Source: CAIYRG01 sp964494505
Lineage (GTDB): Bacteria; Pseudomonadota; Alphaproteobacteria; Micropepsales; Micropepsaceae
Direction: 5' to 3'
DNA length: 64,000 nt
Assembly (NCBI GenBank): GCA_964494505.1
Contig: CAZBRO010000004.1
Coordinates: forward strand, 62,001 to 126,000
In this document: positions 31,925 through 40,698 of the stretch, in pieces
Layout of the letters: the number at the start of each line of letters is the position of its first letter
How positions within the stretch are numbered: position 1 is the first letter of the stretch
Position numbers and translations under genes: made by a program
The notes under the pieces: model-generated
The model's input: the letters and a program-made list of their open reading frames with translations, nothing else
What the model was told of the DNA's origin: nothing
The model's database searches: none

Positions 31925-33535
31925 TCACCGCCCGCGCCGGCGGAAATCAGCGAGGATTTCGCGCGCCGCGTTGTGGCCTGGGACGCCGGTGACGCCGCCA
32001 CCCGGATGCGTGCCCGACCCGCACATATAAAGCCCCTTGAGGGGCCCGCGATAATCGCCGTGCCCGAGAACGGGGCGCGCGGAGAACATCTGATCCAGGC
32101 TCATCCTTCCGTGGAAGATGTCGCCGCCGACGAGGCCGAACGTGCGCTCGAGATCGAGCGGGCTCATGATCTGGCGTCCCAGCACGGCGGCTTTGAAATT
32201 GGGCGCATATCTGTTCACGGTTTCGATCATCAGATCGGCGACGGTTTCGCGCGCATCGTCCCAGCTTGCGCCATTCGGCAATGTTGGCGCGACGTGCTGG
32301 CAGAAAAGGCTCGCCACATGGCGTCCCGGCGGCGCAAGGCTGTCGTCCAGCGTGGAGGGAATCACCAGTTCGACGATGGGCTCGCGCGACCAGCCGAAAA
32401 GACGCGCATCGAAATAGGCCCGCTCCATATACGAAAGCGTCGGCGCGATGACGATGCCGGACGTCAAATGATCGCCGGGCTCCGGCAAACAGGTGAACCG
32501 CGGCAGCTCGGAGAGCGCCACGTTCATCCGGAAGGTTCCGGAACCGCAAGCATAGGCCTCGATCCGATTGCGGAAATCGGCCGGAAGATGCCAGGGCTCC
32601 ATCAGCTTGCGATACAGCAGCTTCGGATTGAGGTTCGAGACCACCGCGCGCGCAACGATCGCCTCGCCCGCCTCGGTTACCACACCCATCGCGCGGCCCT
32701 TTTCCACCAGCACCTCGCGCACGCCGGCATCGACGCGAATCTCGGCGCCCCTCGCGCGCGCCGCGCTCGCCATCGCCTGCGTGATCGCGCCCATCCCGCC
32801 GATGGCGTGGCCCCAGGCGCCCTTTTCTCCATTCACCTCGCCGAAAACGTGATGCAGCAGCACATAGGCGGTGCCGGCTTCATACGGGCTCGCATAGGTG
32901 CCGACGATGCCGTCGAATCCGTAGAGCGCCTTGAGGGGATTGCTCTCGAACCAGCGGTCGAGAAAATCCCCCGCCGAACTTGCGAACAGCGTCAGGAGAT
33001 CGCGCCGCACCGCCATCGGCAGGTGCGAAAGCAGGCGCACGATCTTGCCGCTGCGCCACAATTCCGGAAGCGCCCGGCGCCAGCCGCCGCCCTCCACCAC
33101 ATTGGGCGGCGTCTGTATCACGAGGGTCCGCAGCGCATCGGCAACACGCTCCAGGGCCGCTGCGTAATCGCCGAGCCGGGCTGCGTCGGCGGCAGAAAAT
33201 TTCGCCACTTCGTCATGCGTCCGCCCGCCCCCCGTCAGCAGATAATTGCCATCCTCCGTAGGCAGAAAATTGGCGGCCCGGCGGTGGACGATCTTCAGGC
33301 CGTGCGCGGCCAGATCGAGGTCGCCGATGATCTTCGGGTTGAGCAGCGAGACGGTATAGGACGCGACCGAGTTGCGGAAACCGGGATGGAATTCCTCCGT
33401 CACCGCGGCCCCGCCCACGACGGCGCGCCGTTCCAGCACGAGCGTCTTCAGCCCCGCGCCCGCAAGATAGGCGGCGCACACAAGCCCATTATGCCCGCCG
33501 CCGATAATCACGGCGTCGTATGCGATGTCCGCCAT
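31925..33535 (-). CDS. CrtI/PYROXD2-like FAD-dependent oxidoreductase
   Basis: A 536-residue flavoprotein. The N-terminal dinucleotide fold is YDAVIIGGGHNGLVCAAYLA with LERRAVVGGAA behind it. The C-terminus has the phytoene-desaturase-type closing motif LYMCGSGTHPGGGVTGVPG with HNAAREIL. It belongs to the amine-oxidase/CrtI superfamily and most resembles the pyridine-nucleotide-disulfide-oxidoreductase-domain-2 (PYROXD2) group, whose substrate is unknown. ATG 33535 follows GGGGAGAG and starts the FAD fold at once; upstream in-frame sequence is unrelated. No carotenoid genes are nearby, so pigment synthesis is unlikely. Confidence 0.85.
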   Translation of the reverse strand: MADIAYDAVIIGGGHNGLVCAAYLAGAGLKTLVLERRAVVGGAAVTEEFHPGFRNSVASYTVSLLNPKIIGDLDLAAHGLKIVHRRAANFLPTEDGNYLLTGGGRTHDEVAKFSAADAARLGDYAAALERVADALRTLVIQTPPNVVEGGGWRRALPELWRSGKIVRLLSHLPMAVRRDLLTLFASSAGDFLDRWFESNPLKALYGFDGIVGTYASPYEAGTAYVLLHHVFGEVNGEKGAWGHAIGGMGAITQAMASAARARGAEIRVDAGVREVLVEKGRAMGVVTEAGEAIVARAVVSNLNPKLLYRKLMEPWHLPADFRNRIEAYACGSGTFRMNVALSELPRFTCLPEPGDHLTSGIVIAPTLSYMERAYFDARLFGWSREPIVELVIPSTLDDSLAPPGRHVASLFCQHVAPTLPNGASWDDARETVADLMIETVNRYAPNFKAAVLGRQIMSPLDLERTFGLVGGDIFHGRMSLDQMFSARPVLGHGDYRGPLKGLYMCGSGTHPGGGVTGVPGHNAAREILADFRRRGR

Positions 33536-33687
33536 TTCTCTCCCCGTCCGGAGAACGATGCTAGGGCCGGCGCGAGCCGCGGGAAAGCAACCCCAGGGGG
33601 CGCCCTTGCCCGCGCCTTTCAGTTGCGGCACTCTCCGCCCAAATTACAGAACAAGCCCAGTGAAACCCACATTGTGAGGAAACCGCC

Positions 33688-34620
33688 ATGAAGAAATTCG
33701 TTCTTCCGCTCGCTCTTGCCGCCATGGCGATCCCCGGCTTGGCCTATGCCGAACTGCCGAAGGACGTACAGGAGGCCATCGCCAAGATGGGCCACGTCAA
33801 CGATCCCAAGACCGCGCCTTTGTTCGCGCCGTTCCACAAGGACGGCATTCCGGCCGACATGAAGGTCAGCCGCGACCTCGCCTTCGGCTCCGACCCGGCC
33901 CAGAAGGTCGACATCTTCACCTCAGGTCAGGGCGCCGGCAAACCGATCCTGATTTATGTCCATGGCGGGGGCTTCACCCGCGGCGACAAGCATCCGCCGG
34001 GACAGTTCATGTACGACAACGTCATGATCTGGGCCGTGCAGCACGGCATGGTCGCGGCCGAAACGAATTACCGCCTGGCGCCCCAGTTCAAATATCCCGC
34101 CGCCAATGACGACGTCTCGGCCGCCGTGAAATATGTCCGCGAGCACGCACGCGATTACGGCGGCGATCCCAACAAGATCTTCGTCTGGGGCCATTCGGCG
34201 GGCGCGTCGCTCGTCGCGATCCTGGTGTCGCATCCCAATTTCGTGAAGGCGACCGGCGGCAATCTCGCGGGCGCGATCATCACGTCGGGCCAATACGAGT
34301 TCAAGGCGCCCCATCCCTATGCGGGCGACGATCCGGCGAAAGTGGCCGAGGTCAATGCGGTCGAGGGCATGAAGAAGACCGACATCCCGCTCTATTTCAC
34401 GCGCGCGGAGTGGGACATGCCGAGCCAGATGCAGCAGGGGGACATGATCGACAAGACGCTGACTGCCGCCGGCAAGGAACACGGCTTTCATCTGATGGCC
34501 GGCCACAATCACATGTCGCAGGTCTATTCCATCGGCACCGGAGAGACGCAGCTGTCCGATCCGATGCTTGCCTTCATCCAGAAGAATGCAGCAAACGTGA
34601 AATCGGCCTCCGCGAAATAG
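33688..34620 (+). CDS. secreted alpha/beta-hydrolase fold esterase (HSL/BD-FAE-like)
   Basis: A 310-residue exported hydrolase. MKKFVLPLALAAMAIPGLAYA is a signal peptide after GAGGAAA. The mature enzyme has the HSL-type oxyanion motif YVHGGGFTRGDK near residue 90 and the nucleophile elbow FVWGHSAGAS near 170, with a late HNHMSQVYSIGTGE providing the catalytic histidine. It should hydrolyse short esters in the periplasm. It diverges from the CrtI-like gene and is followed, 69 bases later, by PPK2. Confidence 0.83.
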   Translation: MKKFVLPLALAAMAIPGLAYAELPKDVQEAIAKMGHVNDPKTAPLFAPFHKDGIPADMKVSRDLAFGSDPAQKVDIFTSGQGAGKPILIYVHGGGFTRGDKHPPGQFMYDNVMIWAVQHGMVAAETNYRLAPQFKYPAANDDVSAAVKYVREHARDYGGDPNKIFVWGHSAGASLVAILVSHPNFVKATGGNLAGAIITSGQYEFKAPHPYAGDDPAKVAEVNAVEGMKKTDIPLYFTRAEWDMPSQMQQGDMIDKTLTAAGKEHGFHLMAGHNHMSQVYSIGTGETQLSDPMLAFIQKNAANVKSASAK

Positions 34621-34689
34621 GCCGTCCGATGTGCGTTTTGCGCGCGGGCGGGGAACATGTTCCCCGCCCGTTGCGTTTGGGGACCGGCG

Positions 34690-35454
34690 ATGGCGGACAA
34701 AGACGACGATTTCAAACGCGAACTGCGCGGGCTTCAGATTCAGCTCGTCAGGCTCCAGCGCGATCTCATCGAGAACGGGTCGCGCGTGCTCGTCATTTTC
34801 GAGGGGCGCGACGGCGCCGGCAAGGACGGCACCATCAGGCACCTGACCGAGCATATGAGTCCGCGCGACACCCGCATCTTCGCGCCGCCCAAACCCTCCG
34901 ACCGCGAAACCCATGAATGGTATTATCAGCGCTTCGTGCGCCATCTCCCCGGCGCGGGCGAGTTCGTGTACTTCAACCGCTCCTGGTACAACCGCGCGGG
35001 CGTCGAGCGCGTAATGGGCTTCTGCACCGAAAAGGAGGTCGAGGAATTCTTCGACACGGTGAAGGAATTCGAGAGCCTGCTGGTGCGTTCGGGACTTTCG
35101 TTGCGGAAATACTATCTCGACATCACGAAGGACGAGCAGAAGCGCCGCCTCGCCGACCGCCAGAAGGACCCGCTGAAGGCCTGGAAGAACTCGCCCGTCG
35201 ATGCGGCGGCCCTGAAGAACTGGAAGGCCTACTCATCGGCGCGGGACGAGATGTTCCTGAGGACCAGCCACGGGCTCGCACCCTGGCGCCTCGTCAAGGC
35301 CAACCACAAGAAGCGCGCCCATGTGGCGGTGCTCAGGGACCTCCTCGACAGCTTCTCCTACCCCGGCAAGAAGAACGCCCTGGTGGAACCGGATCGCGAG
35401 ACGGTATTCGTCTGGACGCCCGGCATCGAGCGCGACGGCGTGCTGGCACGCTGA
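34690..35454 (+). CDS. ppk2: polyphosphate kinase 2 (PPK2)
   Basis: A 254-residue PPK2-family kinase. It has the Walker A loop VIFEGRDGAGKDGTIRHL near residue 36, the helix EWYYQRFVRHLPGAGEFVYFNRSWYNRAGVE with the lid residues, and RRLADRQKDPLKAWKNSPVD further on, all classic for one-domain PPK2. It uses inorganic polyphosphate to phosphorylate ADP or GDP (or the reverse). ATG 34690 follows TTGGGGA; a longer upstream frame is not conserved. It may belong to a general energy-storage function and has no evident link to its neighbours. Confidence 0.93.
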   Translation: MADKDDDFKRELRGLQIQLVRLQRDLIENGSRVLVIFEGRDGAGKDGTIRHLTEHMSPRDTRIFAPPKPSDRETHEWYYQRFVRHLPGAGEFVYFNRSWYNRAGVERVMGFCTEKEVEEFFDTVKEFESLLVRSGLSLRKYYLDITKDEQKRRLADRQKDPLKAWKNSPVDAAALKNWKAYSSARDEMFLRTSHGLAPWRLVKANHKKRAHVAVLRDLLDSFSYPGKKNALVEPDRETVFVWTPGIERDGVLAR

Positions 35455-35567
35455 ACCGCCTCGTTCGCGGCTCCTTAACGCTGATTTCCGTGCGGACCCG
35501 GCCGGTGTTTACAGCCCCCCTGCCTCGGGCTAATACCCCCCTACACACATCTATCGGAGGCAAGACA

Positions 35568-36680
35568 GTGGTTGAGAAGGTTCCCGCAGCCGTAAAAATG
35601 GGCCCCTATGAGACGGTCTACCGCGAATTCGACATGCCCGAAATCGACGACGAATCCGCGCTGATAAAGGTCGAGATCGCCGGCATCTGCGGCAGCGACG
35701 TGAAGAATTACGGCAAGCCCATCCAGAACGTGATCATGGGCCACGAGAATGTCGGCATCGTCGCCAAGGCGGGGCACAAATGGCTGGCGCGCAAAGGCGT
35801 CAAGGAAGGCGACCGCATCCTGCTGGAGCATTATCTCCCGGACATGACCTGCGAATGGTGCCATCAGGGCGAATACCGCCATTGCGAGGCGACCGACTGG
35901 CACACCAACCCCAATGCGATCCGCTATGGCTATACCTCGGCCGATCTTGCCCCGCATCTGTGGGGCGGCTTCTCGCACTATCTCTACGCCCCCTGGAACG
36001 CCATCGTGCACAAGGTGCCCGATAACGTCACGGCCGAGCTTGCAGGCATCGCGACCCCGCTCGCCAACGGCATCCAATGGGCGCTGTTCGAAGCGGGCAT
36101 CGGCTATGGCTCCACCGTGCTGATCCAGGGTCCCGGCCAACAGGGCCTGGCCCAGATCGTTTCCTGCAAGCAGGCGGGTGCGGACTGCATCATCATCACG
36201 GGGACGACCAAGGACGCCAAGCGTCTGGAAGTGGCCAAGGCCTTGGGCGCCGACTACACCATCGACGTCCAGACCGAGGACCCGCTCGCCCGCATCAAGC
36301 AGATCGTGCCCAAGGGGGTCGACGTCTCCATCGACTGCACGGCAGGCGCAGGGACCGCAGCGATGCTTCTGGGCATCTCGGCGCTGAAGCGCAAAGCCGG
36401 CGTCCTGGTCATCCAGGGCAACGAGATGCCGACCTTCCCGGATTTCCCGATCTATCGGGTGACCCAGAAATACGCCTCTTTGAAGAGCGCGCGCGGGCAT
36501 TCCTACAAGGCCTGCGAACTTGCGCTGAAGCAGCTCGCATCGCACCGCTTCCCGCTGGAGAAGGCGATGACCCACACCTTCGGTCTGAAGGAAGTGGATT
36601 GGGCCATCAAGTCGGTCGCCGGCAAGGGCGCGGAAGGCGTGATCCACGTCTCCGTCAACCCCTGGAAGGACGCGGCGTAA
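35568..36680 (+). CDS. zinc-binding medium-chain alcohol dehydrogenase 1
   Basis: A 370-residue MDR-superfamily dehydrogenase starting at GTG 35568, seven bases after CGGAGG. Catalytic-zinc elements are GICGSDVKNYG near residue 43 and MGHENVG. The NAD(P) fold holds GPGQQGLAQ with a TGTTKDAKRLEVAKALGADY segment. The structural-zinc lobe reads LPDMTCEWCHQGEYRHCE: three cysteines remain, and Asp takes the place of the first Cys found in the neighbouring paralogue. It begins a run of catabolic genes. The substrate is unknown; a threonine-dehydrogenase-like or aromatic-alcohol role is possible. Confidence 0.83.
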   Translation: MVEKVPAAVKMGPYETVYREFDMPEIDDESALIKVEIAGICGSDVKNYGKPIQNVIMGHENVGIVAKAGHKWLARKGVKEGDRILLEHYLPDMTCEWCHQGEYRHCEATDWHTNPNAIRYGYTSADLAPHLWGGFSHYLYAPWNAIVHKVPDNVTAELAGIATPLANGIQWALFEAGIGYGSTVLIQGPGQQGLAQIVSCKQAGADCIIITGTTKDAKRLEVAKALGADYTIDVQTEDPLARIKQIVPKGVDVSIDCTAGAGTAAMLLGISALKRKAGVLVIQGNEMPTFPDFPIYRVTQKYASLKSARGHSYKACELALKQLASHRFPLEKAMTHTFGLKEVDWAIKSVAGKGAEGVIHVSVNPWKDAA

Positions 36681-36699
36681 TCGCGTTTCGGGTCGCAGA

Positions 36700-36807
36700 C
36701 CGCCCCCTCTCCCGCTCGGGGCTCCAGCCCTTCGCTCCCTCTCCCCCTCCGCGGGGAGAGGGCAGCTGAGGATTGGCTTGCCAAATCCGAAGCGGGTGAG
36801 GGGGCGG
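36700..36807. repeat. REP-like compound palindrome, same family as the DUF559 element ends
   Basis: CCGCCCCCTCTCCC at 36700-36713 and GGGTGAGGGGGCGG at 36794-36807 are partial reverse complements. A central perfect hairpin joins CCCTCTCCCC at 36737-36746 to GGGGAGAGGG at 36753-36762. The same CCCTCTCC and GGTGAGGGG modules make up the ends of the element at 21500-21964. It lies between the two alcohol-dehydrogenase genes. Confidence 0.75.
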
Positions 36808-36821
36808 TGTTTGTCCCATGC

Positions 36822-36835
36822 TTGACTCAGATCAA
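36822..36835. promoter_or_regulatory. FNR/FixK-type box upstream of the dehydrogenase/Rieske operon
   Basis: TTGACTCAGATCAA is a near-perfect dyad of the FNR/FixK consensus TTGAT-N4-ATCAA. It is 138 bases before the ATG of the second dehydrogenase gene and just beyond a REP element. Its position would suit activation or repression of the downstream operon by an oxygen-responsive Crp/Fnr regulator. There is no experimental support. Confidence 0.5.
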
Positions 36836-36973
36836 GGCTCTCGCCCGGCCAAAACCCATTGTACCAGCGAGGATTTGCAGGAAACCCCAGCCCTTGCTCT
36901 CGGCTTGTCTCGGCTTCGCACTGGTTTATATACGTCCGATGATCCCGTCCCCCATCAAGGACGCCGCCGCTCG

Positions 36974-38071
36974 ATGAACAGCACCTCCCTTGCCGCGGTG
37001 ATGTTGAGCCCCCGCCAGACGGAGCTGCGCGAGCTGCCGATCCCTGAGATTCCGACCGATGGCGGCCTCCTGCGCGTGGTCGCTTGCGGCATCTGCGGCA
37101 GCGATTGGGGCAAGTATCTGTCCGGCAAGTTCAGCCCCTGCATCCTCGGTCACGAGATCGTGGGTTATGTGGAAAAACTGGGCGAAGCCGCGCGCTACCG
37201 CTGGGGCATCAAGGAAGGCGATTACGTCGCGCTGGAGGAATACCTCCCCTGCGGCCATTGCGATTTCTGCCGCACCGGCGAATACCGCTCGTGCCTGGAG
37301 ACCGATCATTTCAATCCCAAGGGCGTGCGCTTCGGTTCCACGCCCATTACGGTCGCACCCGGCCTTTATGGCGGCTACAGCCAGTTCCTCTATATGCACC
37401 CGCGCACCGTGGTGCACCGGCTGCCCGCCGATATCCCGCCCCACATCGCCGCCATGGCGCTGCCTTTGGGCAACGGCTTCCAATGGGCCTGCATGGACGC
37501 GAAGACCGGCCCCGGCCAGACCATCGTCATCATGGGGCCGGGCCAGCAAGGCCTGGGCTGCGTGGTCGCGGCAAACGTCGCCGGTGCGGCAAACATCGTG
37601 GTGGTGGGCCTCGCGCGCGACGCCAAGCGCTTCGAAACCGCGAAAGCGCTCGGCGCCACCCACACCATCGCGGTCGATGAAGACGACGTGCGCGAGCGCG
37701 TGAAGGACATCACCGAGGGCCGCATGGCCGACACCGTGATCGATGTCTCCAGCGCCGGCCCCGAAATCGTCAATGGCGGGCTGTCGCTGATCAAGAAGCG
37801 CGGTCAGATGCTCTGCACCGCCTGGAAGAAGACGGCCGTTCCGGTCGATCTCGACCGGCTGATCCGGTTCCAGGCGTCCTTGCGCGGCGTGCGCGGCCAT
37901 TCCTATGAGGCGGTCGAACTCGCGATCCAAACCATGAAATCGAAGAAGTACCCGCTCGATCTGATCTCGACGCATGTGGTCGGCCTCTCCGACGTCGATC
38001 GCGCCTTGAAGATCGTCGGCGGGGAAACCAACGAACCCGCCATCCACATCACGGTTGAGCCTTGGAAATAG
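36974..38071 (+). CDS. zinc-binding medium-chain alcohol dehydrogenase 2
   Basis: A 365-residue MDR dehydrogenase paralogous to the gene at 35568. ACGICGSDWGKYL near residue 38 and LGHEIVGY hold the catalytic zinc site. LPCGHCDFCRTGEYRSCLE gives all four structural-zinc cysteines. The NAD fold follows with GPGQQGLGCVVAANVAGA. ATG 36974 is the first start giving family homology; sequence further upstream reads as non-coding. Only ten bases separate its stop from the first Rieske oxygenase, so it is probably in the same operon and may oxidise a dihydrodiol or alcohol intermediate. Confidence 0.85.
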   Translation: MNSTSLAAVMLSPRQTELRELPIPEIPTDGGLLRVVACGICGSDWGKYLSGKFSPCILGHEIVGYVEKLGEAARYRWGIKEGDYVALEEYLPCGHCDFCRTGEYRSCLETDHFNPKGVRFGSTPITVAPGLYGGYSQFLYMHPRTVVHRLPADIPPHIAAMALPLGNGFQWACMDAKTGPGQTIVIMGPGQQGLGCVVAANVAGAANIVVVGLARDAKRFETAKALGATHTIAVDEDDVRERVKDITEGRMADTVIDVSSAGPEIVNGGLSLIKKRGQMLCTAWKKTAVPVDLDRLIRFQASLRGVRGHSYEAVELAIQTMKSKKYPLDLISTHVVGLSDVDRALKIVGGETNEPAIHITVEPWK

Positions 38072-38081
38072 GAAGACACTC

Positions 38082-39350
38082 ATGTTGACGGTCGAAGAAA
38101 ATGAACGCGTGACTCGAGTAGGCGCCGGAACGCCGGCCGGGAAATATTTCCGCCGCTTCTGGTGGCCGATGTGCCTCTCCACCGAACTCCCCGAACGCGA
38201 CGGCGCGCCCTTGCGCGTGCGGCTCCTTGGCGAAGACCTGGTCGCCTATCGCGACACCGAAGGAAAAGTGGGCCTTGTGGATGCCTATTGCCCCCACCGC
38301 CGGGCGCCGCTTTTCTTCGGCCGCAACGAGGAGTGCGGCTTGCGCTGCGTCTATCACGGCTGGAAATTCGACCGGCACGGGGATTGCGTCGACATGCCGT
38401 CGGAGCCTGCCGGAACCACGCTGCAGGCAAAGGTGAAGATCCTCGCTTATCCGTGTATCGAGAAGGGCGGCGTGGTCTGGGCCTATATGGGGCCCAAGGA
38501 TTTGCAGCCGCCCGAGCCCGATTACGAATGGACGCGGGCGCCTTCGACGCACCGCTATGTCTCAAAGACGTTCGAGAACTGCAATTATCTGCAAGCGGTG
38601 GAAGGCGGCCTCGACACCGCCCATTCCTCCTTCGCCCACAACAACAAGCTCGGCGACCGCAGCAATCTGCGCCAGCACGACAAGGCGCCCAACATCGACG
38701 TCGAGCGAACCGATTACGGTTATTGCTATGTTTCGACGCGCCACGTGGACGACGGCAAATACATCCGCGTCTACCATTACGTGATGCCGGCCCAGCAGCT
38801 GCGCGCCTCCATCATCGGTTACGAGGGCGTGCGCAACAAACCCGCCCGTCTCGACGGACACATCTGGGTGCCGATCGACGACTACACGACGTTTGTCTAC
38901 AACATCATGTGCGCGCCCCATCCCGAGGACGAATTGGTTCCCGAAGCGGTGGAAAAGCGCGAGATCGCGGCGGGGCGCGGCGATATCAACAATATTCCCG
39001 GCACGTTCCGTCTCAAGCGCAACCAGTCGAACGATTACCGGATCGACCGCCAGATGCAGAAGACGCAGAACTACACCGGCATCGTCGGCGTCAACACGCA
39101 GGATTTCGCACTGCAGGAGGGCATGGGACCGATCTGCGACCGCTCGAAGGAATTCCTCGGAACGTCCGACAAGGCCATCGTCGCCATGCGGCGGCTGCTG
39201 CTGGACGCCATCGCACAGAACGAAAAGGGCGGCACCATTCGCGGGCTGCATCCCGACACGTACAAGACGGTGCGCGCCTATGATCGCGTGATCCCCACCG
39301 AGGCCAATTGGAAAGACGCCATGGCCAAGGACCTGGTGGCGATTTGGTGA
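38082..39350 (+). CDS. Rieske aromatic-ring oxygenase, phthalate 4,5-dioxygenase-like, copy 1
   Basis: A 422-residue oxygenase alpha subunit. The Rieske 2Fe-2S motif is CPHRRAPLFFG with LRCVYHGWKFD (C-x-H ... C-x2-H) near residues 69-94. The mononuclear iron site follows as GGLDTAHSSFAH near residue 180. The start MLTVEENERVTRVGAGTPAG and the phrase VDMPSEPAGTTL are those of phthalate-4,5-dioxygenase (Pht3/OphA2)-type one-component oxygenases. It probably hydroxylates an aromatic acid with electrons from a separate reductase, not encoded here. It is very similar to the next gene, so the pair is a recent duplication. Confidence 0.9.
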   Translation: MLTVEENERVTRVGAGTPAGKYFRRFWWPMCLSTELPERDGAPLRVRLLGEDLVAYRDTEGKVGLVDAYCPHRRAPLFFGRNEECGLRCVYHGWKFDRHGDCVDMPSEPAGTTLQAKVKILAYPCIEKGGVVWAYMGPKDLQPPEPDYEWTRAPSTHRYVSKTFENCNYLQAVEGGLDTAHSSFAHNNKLGDRSNLRQHDKAPNIDVERTDYGYCYVSTRHVDDGKYIRVYHYVMPAQQLRASIIGYEGVRNKPARLDGHIWVPIDDYTTFVYNIMCAPHPEDELVPEAVEKREIAAGRGDINNIPGTFRLKRNQSNDYRIDRQMQKTQNYTGIVGVNTQDFALQEGMGPICDRSKEFLGTSDKAIVAMRRLLLDAIAQNEKGGTIRGLHPDTYKTVRAYDRVIPTEANWKDAMAKDLVAIW

Positions 39351-39368
39351 TGCCCGGCGCCATCTGTT

Positions 39369-39406
39369 CCTCCCCCGCTTGCGGGGGAGGTGTCCGCGAA
39401 GCGGAC
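39369..39406. repeat. double hairpin (REP-like) between the two Rieske genes
   Basis: CCTCCCCCGC at 39369-39378 pairs perfectly with GCGGGGGAGG at 39381-39390 across a two-base loop. Next to it GTCCGC and GCGGAC form a second hairpin at 39392-39406. The 76-base gap between the duplicated oxygenase genes is mostly this repeat, a family also seen elsewhere in the window. Confidence 0.75.
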
Positions 39407-39426
39407 GCAGGGGGGGATCTCTCCGT

Positions 39427-40698
39427 ATGCTGACGGCTGAAGAAAATACCCGCCTCACACGCGTAAGCCCCGGCACGCCGATGGGGACGCTCATGCGCCG
39501 CTATTGGCAACCGGCGTGCCTGTCGTCCGAACTCCGCGAACCGGACGGCGCGCCATTGCGCGTGCGCCTCATGGGCGAAGACCTCATCGCCTTCCGCGAC
39601 ACGTCGGGCAAAGCCGGCCTGGTCGACGCCTATTGCCCGCACCGGCGCGCGCCGCTTTTCTTCGGCCGCAACGAGGAATGCGGCCTGCGCTGCGTCTATC
39701 ACGGCTGGAAATTCGACCGGCACGGCAATTGCGTCGATATGCCGTCAGAGCCCGCCGGCACCACGCTGCAGCAGAAGGTGAAGCTCCTCGCCTATCCATG
39801 TGTCGAAAAAGGCGGCGTGGTCTGGACCTATATGGGGCCCAAAGATCAGCAACCGCCCGAGCCCGATTACGAATGGACGCGCGCGCCGGAGACCCACCGC
39901 TTCGTGTCGAAGACCTTCGAGAACTGCAACTTCCTGCAAGGGCTCGAAGGCGGCCTCGATACCGCGCATTCCTCCTTCGCCCACAACAATTTCAAGAGCG
40001 ACAAATCCGAGCCGCGCCAGCGCGACCGTTCTCCGAAAATCGATGTCGAACGCACCGACTATGGTTATTACTATGTTTCCACCCGCGACATGGGCAACGA
40101 AGGCCGATATGTCCGCGTCTATCAATATCTGATGCCGGCGCAGCAGATGCGCTCCAACACGGTGGGCTGGTTCGGCGGCAAGAACGAGCGTCCGCGCATC
40201 GACGGCCACATTTGGGCCGCGATCGATGACGAGCACACCTGGGTCTACAATTTCATGTGCTCGTATGACGAGACAGTCGCGTTCGACGAGGCTTGGATCG
40301 AGGAGCGCGAATCCAACATGGGGCGCGGCTCGAACGATCTGATCCCCGGCACGTTCCGGCTGAAGCGCAACCAGTCCAACGATTACCTGCTCGACCGGCA
40401 GATGCAGAAGACGCGCAACTATACCGGCATCGTCGGGATCAACACCCAGGATTTCGCGCTGCAAGAGGGCATGGGCCCGGTCTGCGACCGTTCACGCGAA
40501 TTCCTCGGCACATCCGACAAGGCGGTGGTCGCCATGCGGCGTCTGCTGCTGGAAGCCGTTGGCGTCGCGGAGAAGGGCGGCAATCCGCGCGGGCTCGATC
40601 CCGCCTATTGCCGCACGGTGCGGCCGCACGATCGCATCGTGCCGCCGGGCGAGGATTGGCGCGCGATATTCGATAAAGAACTCTCGGCGAAATGGTGA
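39427..40698 (+). CDS. Rieske aromatic-ring oxygenase, phthalate 4,5-dioxygenase-like, copy 2
   Basis: A 423-residue paralogue of the gene at 38082. The Rieske motif (CPHRRAPLFFG, LRCVYHGWKFD) and the iron site (GGLDTAHSSFAH) are unchanged. The block from FRLKRNQSNDY to FALQEGMGP is nearly identical as well. Differences concentrate in the stretch near residues 195-300 (RQRDRSPKIDVERTDYGYYY; NFMCSYDETVAFDEAWIEER), which could change substrate preference. Copy 2 overlaps the next gene by seven bases, so they are co-translated. No ferredoxin reductase was found. Confidence 0.9.
   Translation: MLTAEENTRLTRVSPGTPMGTLMRRYWQPACLSSELREPDGAPLRVRLMGEDLIAFRDTSGKAGLVDAYCPHRRAPLFFGRNEECGLRCVYHGWKFDRHGNCVDMPSEPAGTTLQQKVKLLAYPCVEKGGVVWTYMGPKDQQPPEPDYEWTRAPETHRFVSKTFENCNFLQGLEGGLDTAHSSFAHNNFKSDKSEPRQRDRSPKIDVERTDYGYYYVSTRDMGNEGRYVRVYQYLMPAQQMRSNTVGWFGGKNERPRIDGHIWAAIDDEHTWVYNFMCSYDETVAFDEAWIEERESNMGRGSNDLIPGTFRLKRNQSNDYLLDRQMQKTRNYTGIVGINTQDFALQEGMGPVCDRSREFLGTSDKAVVAMRRLLLEAVGVAEKGGNPRGLDPAYCRTVRPHDRIVPPGEDWRAIFDKELSAKW

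Noticed and set aside
31925..33535. Carotenoid phytoene desaturase as the specific function
   Set aside because: The fold and the closing motif fit, but no carotenoid gene is adjacent and the sequence style is closer to PYROXD2-like proteins. Kept as a general oxidoreductase.
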